Of a DNA stretch of 64,000 nt, positions 51,901 through 63,775 are shown piece after piece. The notes below the pieces were generated by a model. That model saw nothing but the letters and a program-made list of their open reading frames with translations, ran no database searches and had not been told where the DNA came from. The stretch's first letter is position 1. The number at the start of each line of letters is the position of its first letter. Origin of the DNA: Apostichopus japonicus (taxonomy: Eukaryota; Echinodermata; Holothuroidea; Aspidochirotida; Stichopodidae); contig NC_092580.1 in the NCBI RefSeq assembly GCF_037975245.1, positions 11,935,501-11,999,500 of the forward strand, given 5' to 3'. Position numbers and translations under genes: made by a program.

Positions 51901-54900
51901 TAATTAGACACTAGTGTGCATTCAATACATGGAGCTACAGTCAATACCCACCACACAGTGTACATAGCAGCGATGGACATCTTAGGTCTAGATAAAAGAT
52001 AACAAGGTATCACGTTTCATTACTGTCTGCATTTTGTAGTGACAAGAAAAAAAATTCACTTGCAAGCATTGGAAAGTTAACTTTTTCAGATGGCGGCACA
52101 CAGTTTAGGGCGAGTCTTCAATGCCTTTAATGTTGAAATGGTGATTTGATCTTCCAAAATTTATTTCCCAATACATAATTCTCTCAATATTGTGTGCAAG
52201 TCAATAAATTGTTAAAGAACCTGTTTGGAATTTTATCGATCCCAACTTTTTGATAATAATAATAATAATACACAGTTCTTATAAAGCGCAAATACACACT
52301 TAAGTCTCAATGCGCTGATAATTATTAACCCCTGGTCATTGGTAACTTGTCACACCCACACACCAAAGTGTGCACAATTCAATCAATCTCTCCTGGGGCA
52401 CCACAGTGCACCACAACCACGTGTCCCCCGGGGGACTTCCCATAGGGTGCAGCCACAAACCGGCGCACGCAACTATATTTACAAGTTACCTCGCAGGTCC
52501 CCATTTATACACCTGGGTGAAGAGAGGCAATGGAGATAAAGCGCCTTGCCCAAGGACACAACGCAATGATCTGGCCAGGGCTCGAACCTGTAATCCTTAG
52601 ATCACAAGTCCACTGCCTTAACCACTTGACCACTTGACCACAACGCGATGGACCCCCTCTGCGCTCCTTCCACCTCATAGATCACAAAGTAAACTCTCAC
52701 AGACCTCAGATTGAGAAGCATGGTTCTAGAGGACTACTGTTTATGTTTGCTGCCCCCATTTCTTTCCCCAGTACTGCAAAGGATTTCATAACATCATTGA
52801 ATCTCCCTCCCCACCTCCTCACAGTAAAAGGTAACAATTTCTGCTGTTTACGTGTATAGTTTATCAGAATTGACGAAGTCGGAAAGATTCTTTGACTTTC
52901 GTCTAGCGTTCAACAACTGCTCGCTATACTTATAATACCTGCTGAGCATTTTATCAACATTAATGGTATCACTTACCTTAGAGAAGACCCCAGAGTCTGT
53001 TTGACAATTTCCACAAATTCTGACAAAGCGTACACCGACTTCCGGTCGATGGAAACCATGTTGGTATCGACAAACTGCTTATCGTCTGCATCTCCTCTAA
53101 GGTCACACACCCTAAATCTGTGAAAGATATACAAAGCAGTTCAAATTTCCATATCTTTAACCTGATTACTTGCAAATTGGTAACTTGTCACACCCATACA
53201 CCCAAGTGTAGATAATTCAAATAGTCGTTCCCTCAGAAGGGGTGTGACACATCTACGTGCCACACGCTGGACTTCCACAGAGATTCAGCCACAAACCAGC
53301 GCACACAACTATAATTTACCAGTTACCCCGCAGGTCTCCATGTATACACCTGAGTGAACAGAGGCAATGAAAATGAAGTGCCTTGCCCAAGGACACAACG
53401 TAATAATCTAGCCAGGACTCCAACCTGCAATCCTTAGATAGCAAGTCCATTGCCTTTCCATCTGACCACCACAATTCAATTCTCGTAGAATAAATACGAC
53501 AAATGAAATTCATCTTTTTAAGAATAAACCGAAAGCTCTCTGTACGTGGTAACATTGTCAGTCTCTTCTGCACCAAAACTTAAAAGAAACTTTCAAGAGA
53601 AATGGACATTTTCCTAGAAACTTGCAGTTGTAAGTTACTCCCGGCAACCGACAAGATGTTAAATCCATCAGACTCACCTACAACGAGTCGTGAGGTCTTC
53701 CTCTGCTAGTCGCTGAATCAGTAATACGACCTCGTCGGACCTCGCTTCCTGCAATTCATCTCTATCGACTCTGCAAAGGTTGATTGCGGCACAGTAAGGA
53801 TCAGATTCAGCATAGTCCAATAAACTGTCGCCTAAACTTCTAGCCATGGATGACTCCTCCAGAGTCGATTTCTCGAAAGTCACCTCCCGCCAAGCCGTCG
53901 TATAATCGACTGGGTCAAAGGTGAAAGTAGTTTCAGAGGAGTCCGAATACCCGCTGTCCGTCGAGGGTGAATGAGGTTCGGCTAAATCTGTGAATTCGTC
54001 GTCATCTAATAGTCTAATAGTAGGATCTAATATTGTACATTTCTTTTTGGAAGAATCTTGGCCCGTTTCGGAAGAAGACCTCGTCTTCCTCTTCTTCCGT
54101 TTCTGAGGAGTCTTTGGTTTGGAATTGAAAGAAATAAAGTCCCCTAAACAGCTGATGTTAGAAGGTAGGAGGATTTTGTCAGGAGGTAGCTCCTCATCCT
54201 CAAGTTCAAATCGATCTGTCGTCCAATCTCTTCCGTCCAGAATGACGTCACACGACTGTCCTGTCAGGTCACTTTCGTCATCGCCTCCCAAGGAGAGTTT
54301 TCCATCCCTGTGCATCTTCTCTTTCGTCTTGGTATTCTCGATTCTCTTGCGCCTGTCTGAAAAATGATGTCATGGAGAGAATGAAAAAGTTGTCATTTCA
54401 ATCTTTTTGTTGATATAATAATATTCAGGCTCATGTTTGCCATCTTGATAAGTTCCCGATAATTCGCTGTTGTGTTTTTTTTTTCTTGTGTTGTTAGCTC
54501 TGTCTGTAAGAACTTGATTTTGAATGACATCCTATCGAATCAAAAACTCAAACTGGTTGAAATGACTTTTTGTTTTCTTTAATGAATTTGGATCTTTCTA
54601 TTGACTGTGATTGAAAACAGGCTCTTTACATTTGCACTGTGCAGGGCAAATGTTTAAAGATGACTTTTCTGGTTGTCTCCCGGACAAACAAGGCCTAACA
54701 CTAGTTTAGTTGTCCAAACAGCAGATTAAATTTTCAGAAAAACTCTCAACAATGACCAATATGTACACTGTAGGAGAGATCTGCAGGTTAGGGACTTGTT
54801 CAGAAGCTTTGTGATAACAATTCATCATTTTACCTATTTGGGGGTTTTGGGTTACAATGCAATCTGAATTTAATGTAAACAACTGATCATCTGCTAGGAT

Positions 54901-56590
54901 AACTCCACAGCCTAATTTGGTTGTCCGAACAGAAATTTGGTCGTCTCCCGCGACCGGACAATTGTCAAAAATTTGCACTGACTGTGGCATGCAATGCTGT
55001 GTAAGAAGATTTAATTTCAGGAAAGTTCATAAAATATTTGCCATGTTTTAAATGAATGCTGTCAAGCCTGTCAGGATCTAAAACTTACTTGCTATATAAG
55101 CACAGCACACCCAAAACTAGAACTTATCTCACCCAATTTAGTTTCTCATCAATTAGCTTCCTTTGTCCTTCAGACTTTGGGTTAAAGCAGGTCATAACAT
55201 GTACATTGTACATTGTGCCACCCTTGACCACTACAAGTAATTCATTTAAAAAAAGTGCCAGGCAATTTTCTATGGCATGTTCTGTACTGTAAGTCACACA
55301 ATGTACATACTTACCACGCATATAAAGTTTGGCGGTAGAGAGAGGTGTGAAACTGGGGTAAGCGGTCTTGGGACGAGGGTAGCACACTTCGTACGTTAAC
55401 TCTGGCAGAGGAGGAACCCTGGGTTCGTCTTCATCGACGATGTGAGTGATTCTTCCCCAGCTCCTCTTGCGGTCACCTAGTAAATCCGTTTCGAAGCTAT
55501 GTTTGGCTTTCGGCTTGAATTCACCCTTGGGGCATTTACTTCTGGTCACTGACAGACAGTCTGGTCGTTTACTGTTAAAATGTTGACTCATGCCCTCTTC
55601 AGGATCTATCCTGACTTCCAGGGCTCGCTCGATCAACGTGACACGGAAAGAGAGTTCCTCCATCTCGCCATCTTTGATAGCCTGTTTCAGAAGACCAGGA
55701 AGTTGCCATCTTTTCCTCTTGTTTAATGAATATTCAGTTATTTCTGCATGATATTAACAAAGAAAAATATGAAAAAACCCTTTCCCCACAAGATAATTAT
55801 GTATGTAGTTACTTTTTGATCCATCAACTAAGGACTGGCTTGAAAAAGCAGTAGTTTGCTTTGATGGCTGGTCTTTTTGAGGGAGTGATTTTTTTCCAAA
55901 TATACGATTTCGACTGAGCCTAATCTGATCAAGCTATTAAGACAGTTCCGTCAATGAACTGCATTGCAGTGGCATTTACTGTATTAAAAAAAACTCAGGT
56001 TCATATTCCCAAGCATATGGGAATTCAACATGGAGCATCAATATCAATTCCCCAAAAAGTTCCATGAGGTGCTAAACATATGAAACTTAAGTATGTTGTT
56101 TTAAAGTATAAATATTTAGTGTCTATCATGCTCTTTAAGTTTTAATCAGTAAATTTTCAATCCTTCTTTAATATGAAATTTCAAAGCATTTGAAACATGT
56201 ATGATAAATTACTTCTTGACATAATGGTACAACTTCCACACTATGGGGATCACATAACAGAATTTTAAACAACTGGTGATACATATCATCACTTTTTATA
56301 TTTTAAATAAGTCAATTTTTTCAGGTAATTTTGTCTTTCTTCAAAGATATGATTTGTTTATCGTCCTCACCTGTATTTCTAAACGGCGTGTGGTCATAAA
56401 CTTCTAATCCGTCCTGCAAAATTTCTTGAAATTTTTTATTTATTGTATGATGTTGTCCTCGACCTTGTTCTACATATTTTGTCACTATGAACTGCCCGTT
56501 GTGGAATTCCCTCGGTTTTCCGAAGTACTCAGTCTTCCTGAGTGTCCTGGAGGTCACTACTCCAAATTTCGAACCTCGTCTGTGTACCAT
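45912..56590 (-). CDS. RBR-type E3 ubiquitin ligase, Ariadne-like, 977 residues
   Basis: Minus-strand exons, 5' to 3': 56590-56371, 55743-55315, 54356-53678, 53117-52977, 51721-51583, 51072-50860, 50547-50232, 49519-49323, 48542-48414, 47897-47727, 46610-46482, 46082-45912. All are GT-AG and in phase. RING1 spans 557-611 (CEIC..CSHWFCGAC..CPAYEC), IBR 650-699 (WCQNPLC..HCECGYSWCHGC..H..C) and RING2 729-772 (CPQC..GGCMHMMC..CWEC), with Cys742 at the catalytic position. The region 822-977 is helical and resembles the Ariadne domain of ARIH1. Such ligases take ubiquitin from an E2 onto the RING2 cysteine before transfer. Residues 1-536 match no domain I know; they include a basic cluster (KRKKRK, 302-307) and an acidic/Ser-rich stretch. 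I cannot assign it to a named subfamily. The start at 56590 follows an acceptor, so an untranslated first exon is likely. Confidence 0.9.
48798..48875. repeat. 26-bp minisatellite, three copies, in an RBR intron
   Basis: gtgaggtggggac recurs at 48798, 48824 and 48850, each followed by an aggtgaatgg-like word. It lies in the intron between the RING2 exon and the next exon. Confidence 0.85.
51087..51325. repeat. irregular tandem repeats in the RBR intron before the RING1 exon
   Basis: The series taaaccgact.gta.atgtggtaa..ttgtaaaacacctgataaat occurs three times (near 51087, 51163 and 51211) with unequal spacing. A short gcatatggcaa run of three or four copies follows at 51287-51325. Confidence 0.7.
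52252..52645 (-). mobile_element. full-length tRNA-derived SINE
   Basis: Reading the minus strand, the head near 52640 is a class II tRNA-like sequence (AAGTGGTTAAGGCAGTGG, then B box AGGTTCGAGCCC at about 52579-52590). A body follows with ttgcccaagg on the plus strand, and then a tail agcgcattgag..gcgctttataag ending in a (TTA)n repeat at 52253-52269. The tail resembles that of L2/CR1-type LINEs, which may have mobilised it. I suspect one of the deeply conserved SINE core domains but cannot name it safely. It sits in the intron between 52977 and 51721. Confidence 0.75.
53172..53476 (-). mobile_element. second copy of the same SINE, lacking the tail
   Basis: It has the same order of words as the 52252-52645 copy: ttggtaacttgtcacaccca, accagcgcacacaacta, ttgcccaaggacacaacg and catccttagat-like tRNA head. 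It has no (TTA)n tail and many substitutions. The orientation is the same. The two copies bracket the 141-bp exon at 52977-53117. Confidence 0.75.
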
Positions 56591-58000
56591 CCTGTGGAAT
56601 TTGAATGGTTCGCTGCTTCAGAATGTGACTGATGGGATAAACGAGAAAAAACAAAAAAACACCTTCTTTAACAATCACATAGGGTTTCAAAATGCGCTTC
56701 TGTCAGCTTCCTTAACCATGGGATTCACTACACTGAAACTAACTCACCACAACATGAGATCTTTACAAAATTATCTTGCAATATTCCTACATGCTTTGAT
56801 ATTAATATTGGTAAAATGATATATCGCTAAGTTTAGAAATAGCAAAGGAAATGTTTAAACAAGAGGGATTGCAATGTGATGAAATTAAAATAGTTTTCAT
56901 TACATAGTTACTCTTACTACGATATGGTACTAACTCTCCTCATTTATCCATCAATCACAAAGCTTTCTATTAAACCGGAAATCTAACTGAATATGAATTG
57001 TAAGTTATTTCCAATGAGCTAACCAAGTTAAGCGCAGCAATCCACTCTGTCTGTTGTTGAACTATGTACGACTGAGAAATCAATCCGACTTGTCCAAGAT
57101 AGCTTGCATCTAGGATTGAATGGCAAATGACTAGGCCTAAGTTCATGTTACTTATTGCTGAATGCTGGACTTGGTATGTAATGCGATCCCCATTATATCT
57201 AGAGACGCAGTGAACTACAAGATCAACTTACTACAGCATTGCTGGTAGGTTAAGCTTAACATTAGACTGTGTAAGCATGTAAATGCAGTTGAACTTTATA
57301 GAAACAAGCAGTGCACTAAGTTTGTTCTACCTGCTTAAATTGAGCCAGGAGAACAGGCAAAGTTTGTCCTATAGGCTAGGCTTCTTTCTAAAGATTAAAA
57401 GTCTTAATTTAGTCTGGTGATCGGGTAGATATACACTGGTTATGTAATAGTTAGGCAGACTTTCAACTCGCACGAAAGTCATCCAAGCTGGAGCGTTGGT
57501 ATGTGGAAACAGGCGTTATTAGACCAAACTGAGTCATTGTGGTTATTAGTAACAATAATGCCTAACGACACCGAGTGAGGACCAATGGAACGCCTTACCA
57601 AAGTGATATGTGCAGTCACAACGACTTTAGTCTGGGCCTAGTAGTAGTAGTGCTAGGCTGTATACTTGACTATAGGTCTATATTGCTTAACCTAAGTTAG
57701 AAGTATAAGTTACAGTTTGACTCGTGGAAAAACTTAGTAAATTAATAGGCCTATTACTAATAGTAATAATCACAAAACCTACCAAATTCGGTGTAACCGT
57801 CCACACAGTAGTCAGGTACTGTGACTGACTGGATGATATTACCAGAAATGATGAAATCAGATGGAAGAATTGCTTTTAAAGGTCCCGGCGAGTGAACGCC
57901 GGTATTTCAATACTAATTGTCATTACCTGTTTCTTTGGCGTGTAAAAACAAGCCGGTGCTGATTAATAACAACATCTGTTGCAATAGCGGTTAGTGGTAG
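56591..58000 (-). promoter_or_regulatory. probable 5' region of the RBR ligase
   Basis: An acceptor (ctcgtttatcccatcag on the minus strand) lies about 40 bases before the start codon, so a 5' untranslated exon is expected upstream. A donor GTAGGT on the minus strand at about 57776-57781 could end it, placing the promoter near 57800-57950, where CG content rises. This is not confirmed. Confidence 0.3.
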
Positions 58001-58578
58001 AACATATTACTGACAAGGGATTATTGTACATTTATTGCTCTTTTTTTGCAAAATTTGTACTATTTTACTACTAAAATCAAACAAAAATATTTATAAATTA
58101 ATACAAAAACATGTTTAAAATGTATAAGGACCAAAATATTATATTTTAAATACAAACACGTTTTTACAAATACATTTTAACCCCTATCAATTAATTGCAA
58201 TACAGGCAATCTTAAAATAGATACTATGTCATCGAGTTCTGCTATATACGGTCCAAGATGTCATACATATATAAATATTGCCACATTACTTGCGCTGCAT
58301 TCGCAACCAAAGAGTGAAGCGAAAGCGGGGATGGGGAGTGATCCATGACTGCGGTTTTCACAGTAGCCTGCCAATTAAATATGAACCAATACATATGGGT
58401 ATGAATTTGAAATTAGAAGTGAAAGAGAAAGGGACTGACAGTCGTTTCGACCACGTTTTAACTTGTTAATCTAATATATGAAAAGTTAGGCCGACTAGCG
58501 TATCATAGGCCAAACATTTTTTTGTAGGGACTTGGGAGGATGGGCGTGGAGTAGTTAAAGGAAGACAAAACTTCAGTG

Positions 58579-58613
58579 ATGGAACGCTATGACCACGAAG
58601 ATGATATTGCCGG
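58579..58613 (+). CDS. weak candidate first coding exon of a plus-strand gene
   Basis: ATG at 58579 opens 11 codons plus two bases (MERYDHEDDIA) followed by a GTATGT donor. It lies about 700 bases from the likely RBR promoter, in divergent orientation. No downstream exon was found within the window, so this may be chance. Confidence 0.15.
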
Positions 58614-58730
58614 GTATGTATCCACTACAGGTAAAAGGTTATGATCATCACCTTTTGAACTGTATTTGCGATATTTCAGTGGTACAACTGAGATTCCAGA
58701 TACGTCATGTATGGTAGAGATATTCTTTAA

Positions 58731-59302
58731 AGGATTGGTTCGGTTGCCGTACAGGTTTATGTTATATGAAAGAGGACATTAAAAGAAACACAATGGTGAA
58801 AAAAAAACTGTTCAAAGATCTTTTTCGGTTAAATAGATATTCAAGTGTAAAGTTTTATCAGATTGTGTAGAAACTGCTGAAATCTGACTAGCTGTGATGT
58901 CACATCCGCACATTCCTGAAAAGTCTTTGTTTTTTCTCTAAATATTTTGTGAGATTTCATGACTTTCAACCAAAAGATATGTCAGGAGATCTCATATTTG
59001 TCAAAGGAATTATTTGAGATTAAACATGTGAATTTTTTTTTATTATATTATTTTCAAATGTGTTAAAAAATGTATATAATTTTTAAAGAAATATATTCAC
59101 AAATGTTAAGGAAGTGAGGATGTGACGTCACACCCTCACAGTAAGTCTTTCTACACCAGTCGTTTTCAAAGAAATTTTGATATCTTCAAAGTGTCATATC
59201 TCCTTAACAGAGCATGCTATCATGGTAGTTTCTTCACTGTTCTTTTTGTCTTTTTGTGCTCTTTCATACAAAATAGACATGTCAAACACCTGAACCAATC
59301 CT
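58731..59302. mobile_element. TTAA-flanked MITE, 572 bp
   Basis: The element begins aggattggttc and ends gaaccaatcct, a perfect 11-bp inverted repeat. TTAA flanks it on both sides (58727-58730 and 59303-59306). Inner inverted words include tgtgatgtcacatcc on the left and ggatgtgacgtcaca on the right, the latter with a perfect TGACGTCA palindrome. The TTAA duplication suggests mobilisation by a piggyBac-type transposase. It has no coding capacity. Confidence 0.75.
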
Positions 59303-59306
59303 TTAA

Positions 59307-62300
59307 GATCCAATACCGTACGTAACATGATTTTCTGTTAAAGCCAACTGACTATAGGCTACATCTTTAATTGGCATCTACAAACAGTCGACGAGGAAGT
59401 TCCCTGGGTGGCTGGGCCCCTGTCTAGTGTGCAAAGACACATCAATGTCTCTGCCACATCCTAAAATGATATTGATTTTGTCTTGCTTATAATTATGCAA
59501 CGTGTTGTTTCGCATTTAGGCTGCTTCTTAAACTTACATTATGACATTGCATGGTCCCACGCTGCTTTCAGTAAGCGCGGGCAGACACTATTCTGATACC
59601 GGGCATGAATTTTAAGTTTTATGCCTATGCAGTGAAAGTCCTGTGTAGATGCAAAGCCAATAGTCGGAAAAGTATTATACGACCGTAGGCCTTTATATTA
59701 AAACTTATTATTTTACAGAATTGTAACATTATCGATTGTTCTATTCCTCTTACGACTTCTTTTTTTAGAGTTTAGAGGAACAATATAAATAAATATATAT
59801 ATAAACTTTATATTATTAATTATTTCACTTTAAATTATCAAAATGTTATATTTTCTTAAATCAAAGTTCACTTAACATTTGGATGTTAAACTGTGAACTG
59901 TTTTTGTAGTCTGACATATAGGTAGTGGTGGTCGAAAGACAGCGCCTTTTGCTCAACTGAATACAGGCAGCGCTTGTTGTGATGCCAAGTGAGTTAGTGC
60001 CTAGAAAGATTGCTTCCTTCTCCCAACTTGAAAATTAGTGAGTTAAACAAACTATTACGGTTGCCGGGGTAAGTGTTTCCATGTTCTTTTTTATTAATTG
60101 AAAGTTAGAATAAAGAATAAAAAAGTTATGTTGTTTCCTTTTCTTGCTATAATGGTCGAGTGGATAAAGGCGGTGGCGTTAGAAGCAATGAAACCTAACA
60201 TATTGGAGGCCGTGGGATCCATCCCAGACAAGCAGGCGAAATACAAGGTTTTTCCGTCTAATCATGGTCTTCAAAATTGTTTAGTGAATTATAAGTTAGA
60301 ATAAAGTATTATATAAGCCTAACCGGAAAATTCAGGGGGAAACAGTTCTTCTACACAACGGACGGAAAATGTCACCCACCCACTCATGATCGTGAGTCGG
60401 GGATTTTTTTTTTCTCGCATTCAGCCGGGGGAGAATTATTTATTGCACAACCAATTCTTTTGGTACTACTTATATTGACCCACCTTATAGTCTAATATGC
60501 CACAATAAATATTTTCCTGGGGTAGCATCCCTAAAATCTTCTACATGTGTGTCGCCTTTACTTACGACATGGTAGCACCCCGCCCCCTCCCCGCCCTTCC
60601 CCCGCTTTATTAAATGCAGGTCATAAACAGTCATGGAAAATTTTGAATTAACGCCACCCCCCCCCCCCCCACACACACACACCTTTGAATTCCTGTGCAC
60701 GCAATTGAAGGTCGCACGTATATCTCTTGCGTATTACTATTATTACTATATCAACTAATGAATATAACATGTCAAACCACTCCCTGCTACCAGTGTACAG
60801 TCCAAATACGTGACCTAATGAGGCGCTGTTATCGGTAAACAGTGTCTATATGGAAGCTTTTAATAGCCATCACAATACCACAGTCTCTTTATACACAACT
60901 CCAGATAACGTATTAAAATAGCGCCATCTTCATCCAAGTTTCGTGATAACCGTTTTTCATCATGAATCAGAAACAAACAAAGTGCAAGAAAGAAGTTCCA
61001 TTCTTGTACTTTTTATTGTACAATGAACAACATTGTTAATAAATTCGATGGTCGATCTGCAACTTCCAATACTATTCGGGTATAGCAAGAGTGATCCGGG
61101 TTTTTTCTTGTTTGAAGGAAGTCTACGTCATATAGCATACTTCATTTAAGATCATAAGCAGTTTTTTTAAACAAAATTATCCCATACTGCAGAACTATAT
61201 AGAATATTCCTCCTATGGTTATCGATGTCTCATAGAAATGGTCAGACGGGGGGGGGGGGGGGAGGGCGGGGGAGATAAGATTGTTCACCGTTTAAGTATG
61301 CTTTTCTGGCGTTTAAACAAATAAACCTTAGAACTTCTTTCCAAGCCCCCAAATCGCACGGGCGACGATTCACGAGGCCATTGACTAACCCTATGTATTG
61401 TTGTAGCATTGACGACTATAAACAAAATGTCTATTTCAAACAATAAAGTAAATGCCCATAGTTTCAATTTTGAAAAAGAGATACAGATTGCTTTAAACCT
61501 ATGATTCACACCAATAATGTCAGGTTGACGAAATACTGCAGATTGAATTACTCGCTAAAACTTTACTTGCAAAAAATATGCAGTCGTTTTTTTTTTCTTC
61601 GTTAACTGCAAGTTGGAGTAACGTTTAGTAGATTTGAGTGATATTGCCAAACTGAAATGAAAATGAGACTGCTTTAAGAAAAGGATCTGTGAAAACTAGC
61701 GAAAAAAGTTCACACGTTTCGTACAATTTCTTCCGCCAGTTCAGGGACGTTGGTCCTAGGGAGCAGAGTTTAGTTACCCCCCCCCCACCCCACTCACTCT
61801 CTCTCTCTCTCTGGTGGTAGAACTTGATGTTGCTACTCCAGCAGCTGCTACTTGATGCATAAGTGAAACAACAGATCATACGATCATTTTAATAGTCTGT
61901 TTCAGATTATCTGCAGCAGTTATTGTTAAATGAATATTTAACTACTTTTAATATGGAATACATGTCATTCGAAAATCTTATTCGAATGTCACACACAATC
62001 GCGTGCCGCAGCCAAACGTGCCTGTGTCAAATTACATTAGTGTTTACAAATACATACTTTACCGTGTTTTCTTTAAATTAAGTAAGAGGAGCACGGGTTG
62101 TAACCACACCCTGTTTCCCAACGTAACTCCCCCGCCCACCCCCCCCCCACCTTCCTATTCACAAGGATTACGGAAGTACTACAAATATACACATATATAG
62201 GCGTAGATACTTCATCGCTACACTTACAGGACCTGGTTAATATAATAATAATAATGGTAATAATATTATAATACTAATATGTGCCTTATACTGTCTAAGA

Positions 62301-63382
62301 AAAGCAAAAAAACAATAAACAAAGGCCTATGTAGCGATACCGGAAAGAACCAGTGTAAACTGATCAATATATAATATTCAAAAAGAGAAGGAACTCGCAA
62401 TTTGAACTGACGTCATCGTTGATTTAGCATCCAGGCTTTCAGTATATAAAATTAGAGGTCAACATTAAAAAAAAACCATGAACGTTACAAGCACTCGAAG
62501 TTGCACGATTTGTGGCTATGACAAAACAACACATTCTCAACACATGGATTATGGACATGATGTTAAAACAAAATAAATTCATCGAAAAAAACAAATAATA
62601 ATTATTACTCGATCTCTTTCGGCAAGCTGAGGAAATATGGATAATTATTTTTTCGACTTGTGTTAGAAACCCACGGCCTCCGAAAAAGTTCTCGATCCAC
62701 TTTTGGGTTGCATCCCATAGTTTTCTCCCCGTTGCAGGGTTATCTATAAAAGCATTTCCCATGTGGCTCTGTTTGTTTTGATATTGATTCTATAATGGAA
62801 GAATGTCATCATCACTTACACTAAATAATAAAATAAACTTCAACCATTGGGATGTTGATCTCTGGGCGTTTTGCACATTAAGTCATTGATTGTCGGCATA
62901 CATAATGTTGTATCAGATGGAGTGCAGTGGCGAATACCGGGGAGGCGAGTTTATTGAAGTTGATACTGTCAAAGTTTCGCTATCCGTCGAATGTAAAGTA
63001 GTGTTATGGCGAACAACTATATAAGTACGAGGCATACGCAGTTCCTGCGCATATTATACATGCACTTCTACACCTTCGTGTGAAATGCGAAATTCTTCAG
63101 TTTGAAAATTTCTTTTATGTTTTAGTAGATTCATCCACTGGGCAATTAACGGTACTAGCTAAATGTCCGAACTTTCAATTAACGTCAATTGCTGCGTCCC
63201 CCACAGCTTGGGGTCGAAACTAGCACCTTTTGCGGCCAAAGAGCTAGGATTATAGCGCCTTCGGGTCTAAAACCTCGGCCCCCTTCGTTGCCTCTATGGC
63301 TCTGCTCGAGCCAGGTCCGAGCCAGTAGGTGAATCCGCCCCTGGGCTGGAGCAACTCAGTTTACGTACTATTTGTAATCGTG
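59307..63382. other. gene-free right-hand stretch
   Basis: No exon was recognised. It has C14 at 60657-60670 next to an AC run, G15 at 61248-61262, C10 at 61777-61786 with a CT run, and a C-rich tract near 62130-62150. The tRNA-like relic at 60152 is listed separately. Confidence 0.5.
60152..60230 (+). repeat. tRNA-Ser-like relic
   Basis: The stretch starts atggtcgagtggataaaggc, resembling the class II A box and D arm. A long insert follows, then a degenerate B box within gtgggatccatccca (60213-60226). The B box is imperfect, so a functional tRNA is unlikely. It is probably a pseudo-tRNA or SINE head. Confidence 0.5.
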
Positions 63383-63390
63383 CTAATGTA

Positions 63391-63775
63391 CATAGGCGTA
63401 GGAGGCGGGGAGGGGGGTGCTGCAGCCCCCAACCCAAAATTTTGGTGAAAATTCGGGCAATATGCTGATAATTTTTCCGGCACCTACTGAAAGAAAAATA
63501 ATTTGCAATGTGTTTTTCAATGGTTAGCTGATATTATTACGATCATCATTATTGTAACGACTTCCACAATAATTGTAACCAATATGGAAGGGTAATAACA
63601 CGGCAAATGATTTTATGTTACGATGTAATAACTGATGCATGCCTATATGATATGCACATTAACATGTTGAATCCGCGCGGAGCGCGCGAAAAACTTTGGT
63701 TATATTTTTCGGGCAAGTTGTTACAGCACCCCTCCCCCACCCCCCAAAAAAACAAATTGGGCTCCTACGCCTATG
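63391..63775. mobile_element. MITE with 8-bp target-site duplication, 385 bp
   Basis: The ends are cataggcgtaggag and the inverse ctcctacgcctatg, a 14-bp perfect inverted repeat. Both flanks carry ctaatgta (63383-63390 and 63776-63783). An 8-bp duplication points to a hAT-type transposase. Like the 20772 MITE, its ends hold long G and C runs. The sequence after it to 64000 shows nothing further. Confidence 0.85.

Noticed and set aside
60098-60304. 68-codon plus-strand frame near 60.1 kb
   Set aside because: It runs through a tRNA-Ser-like relic and shows no protein similarity.
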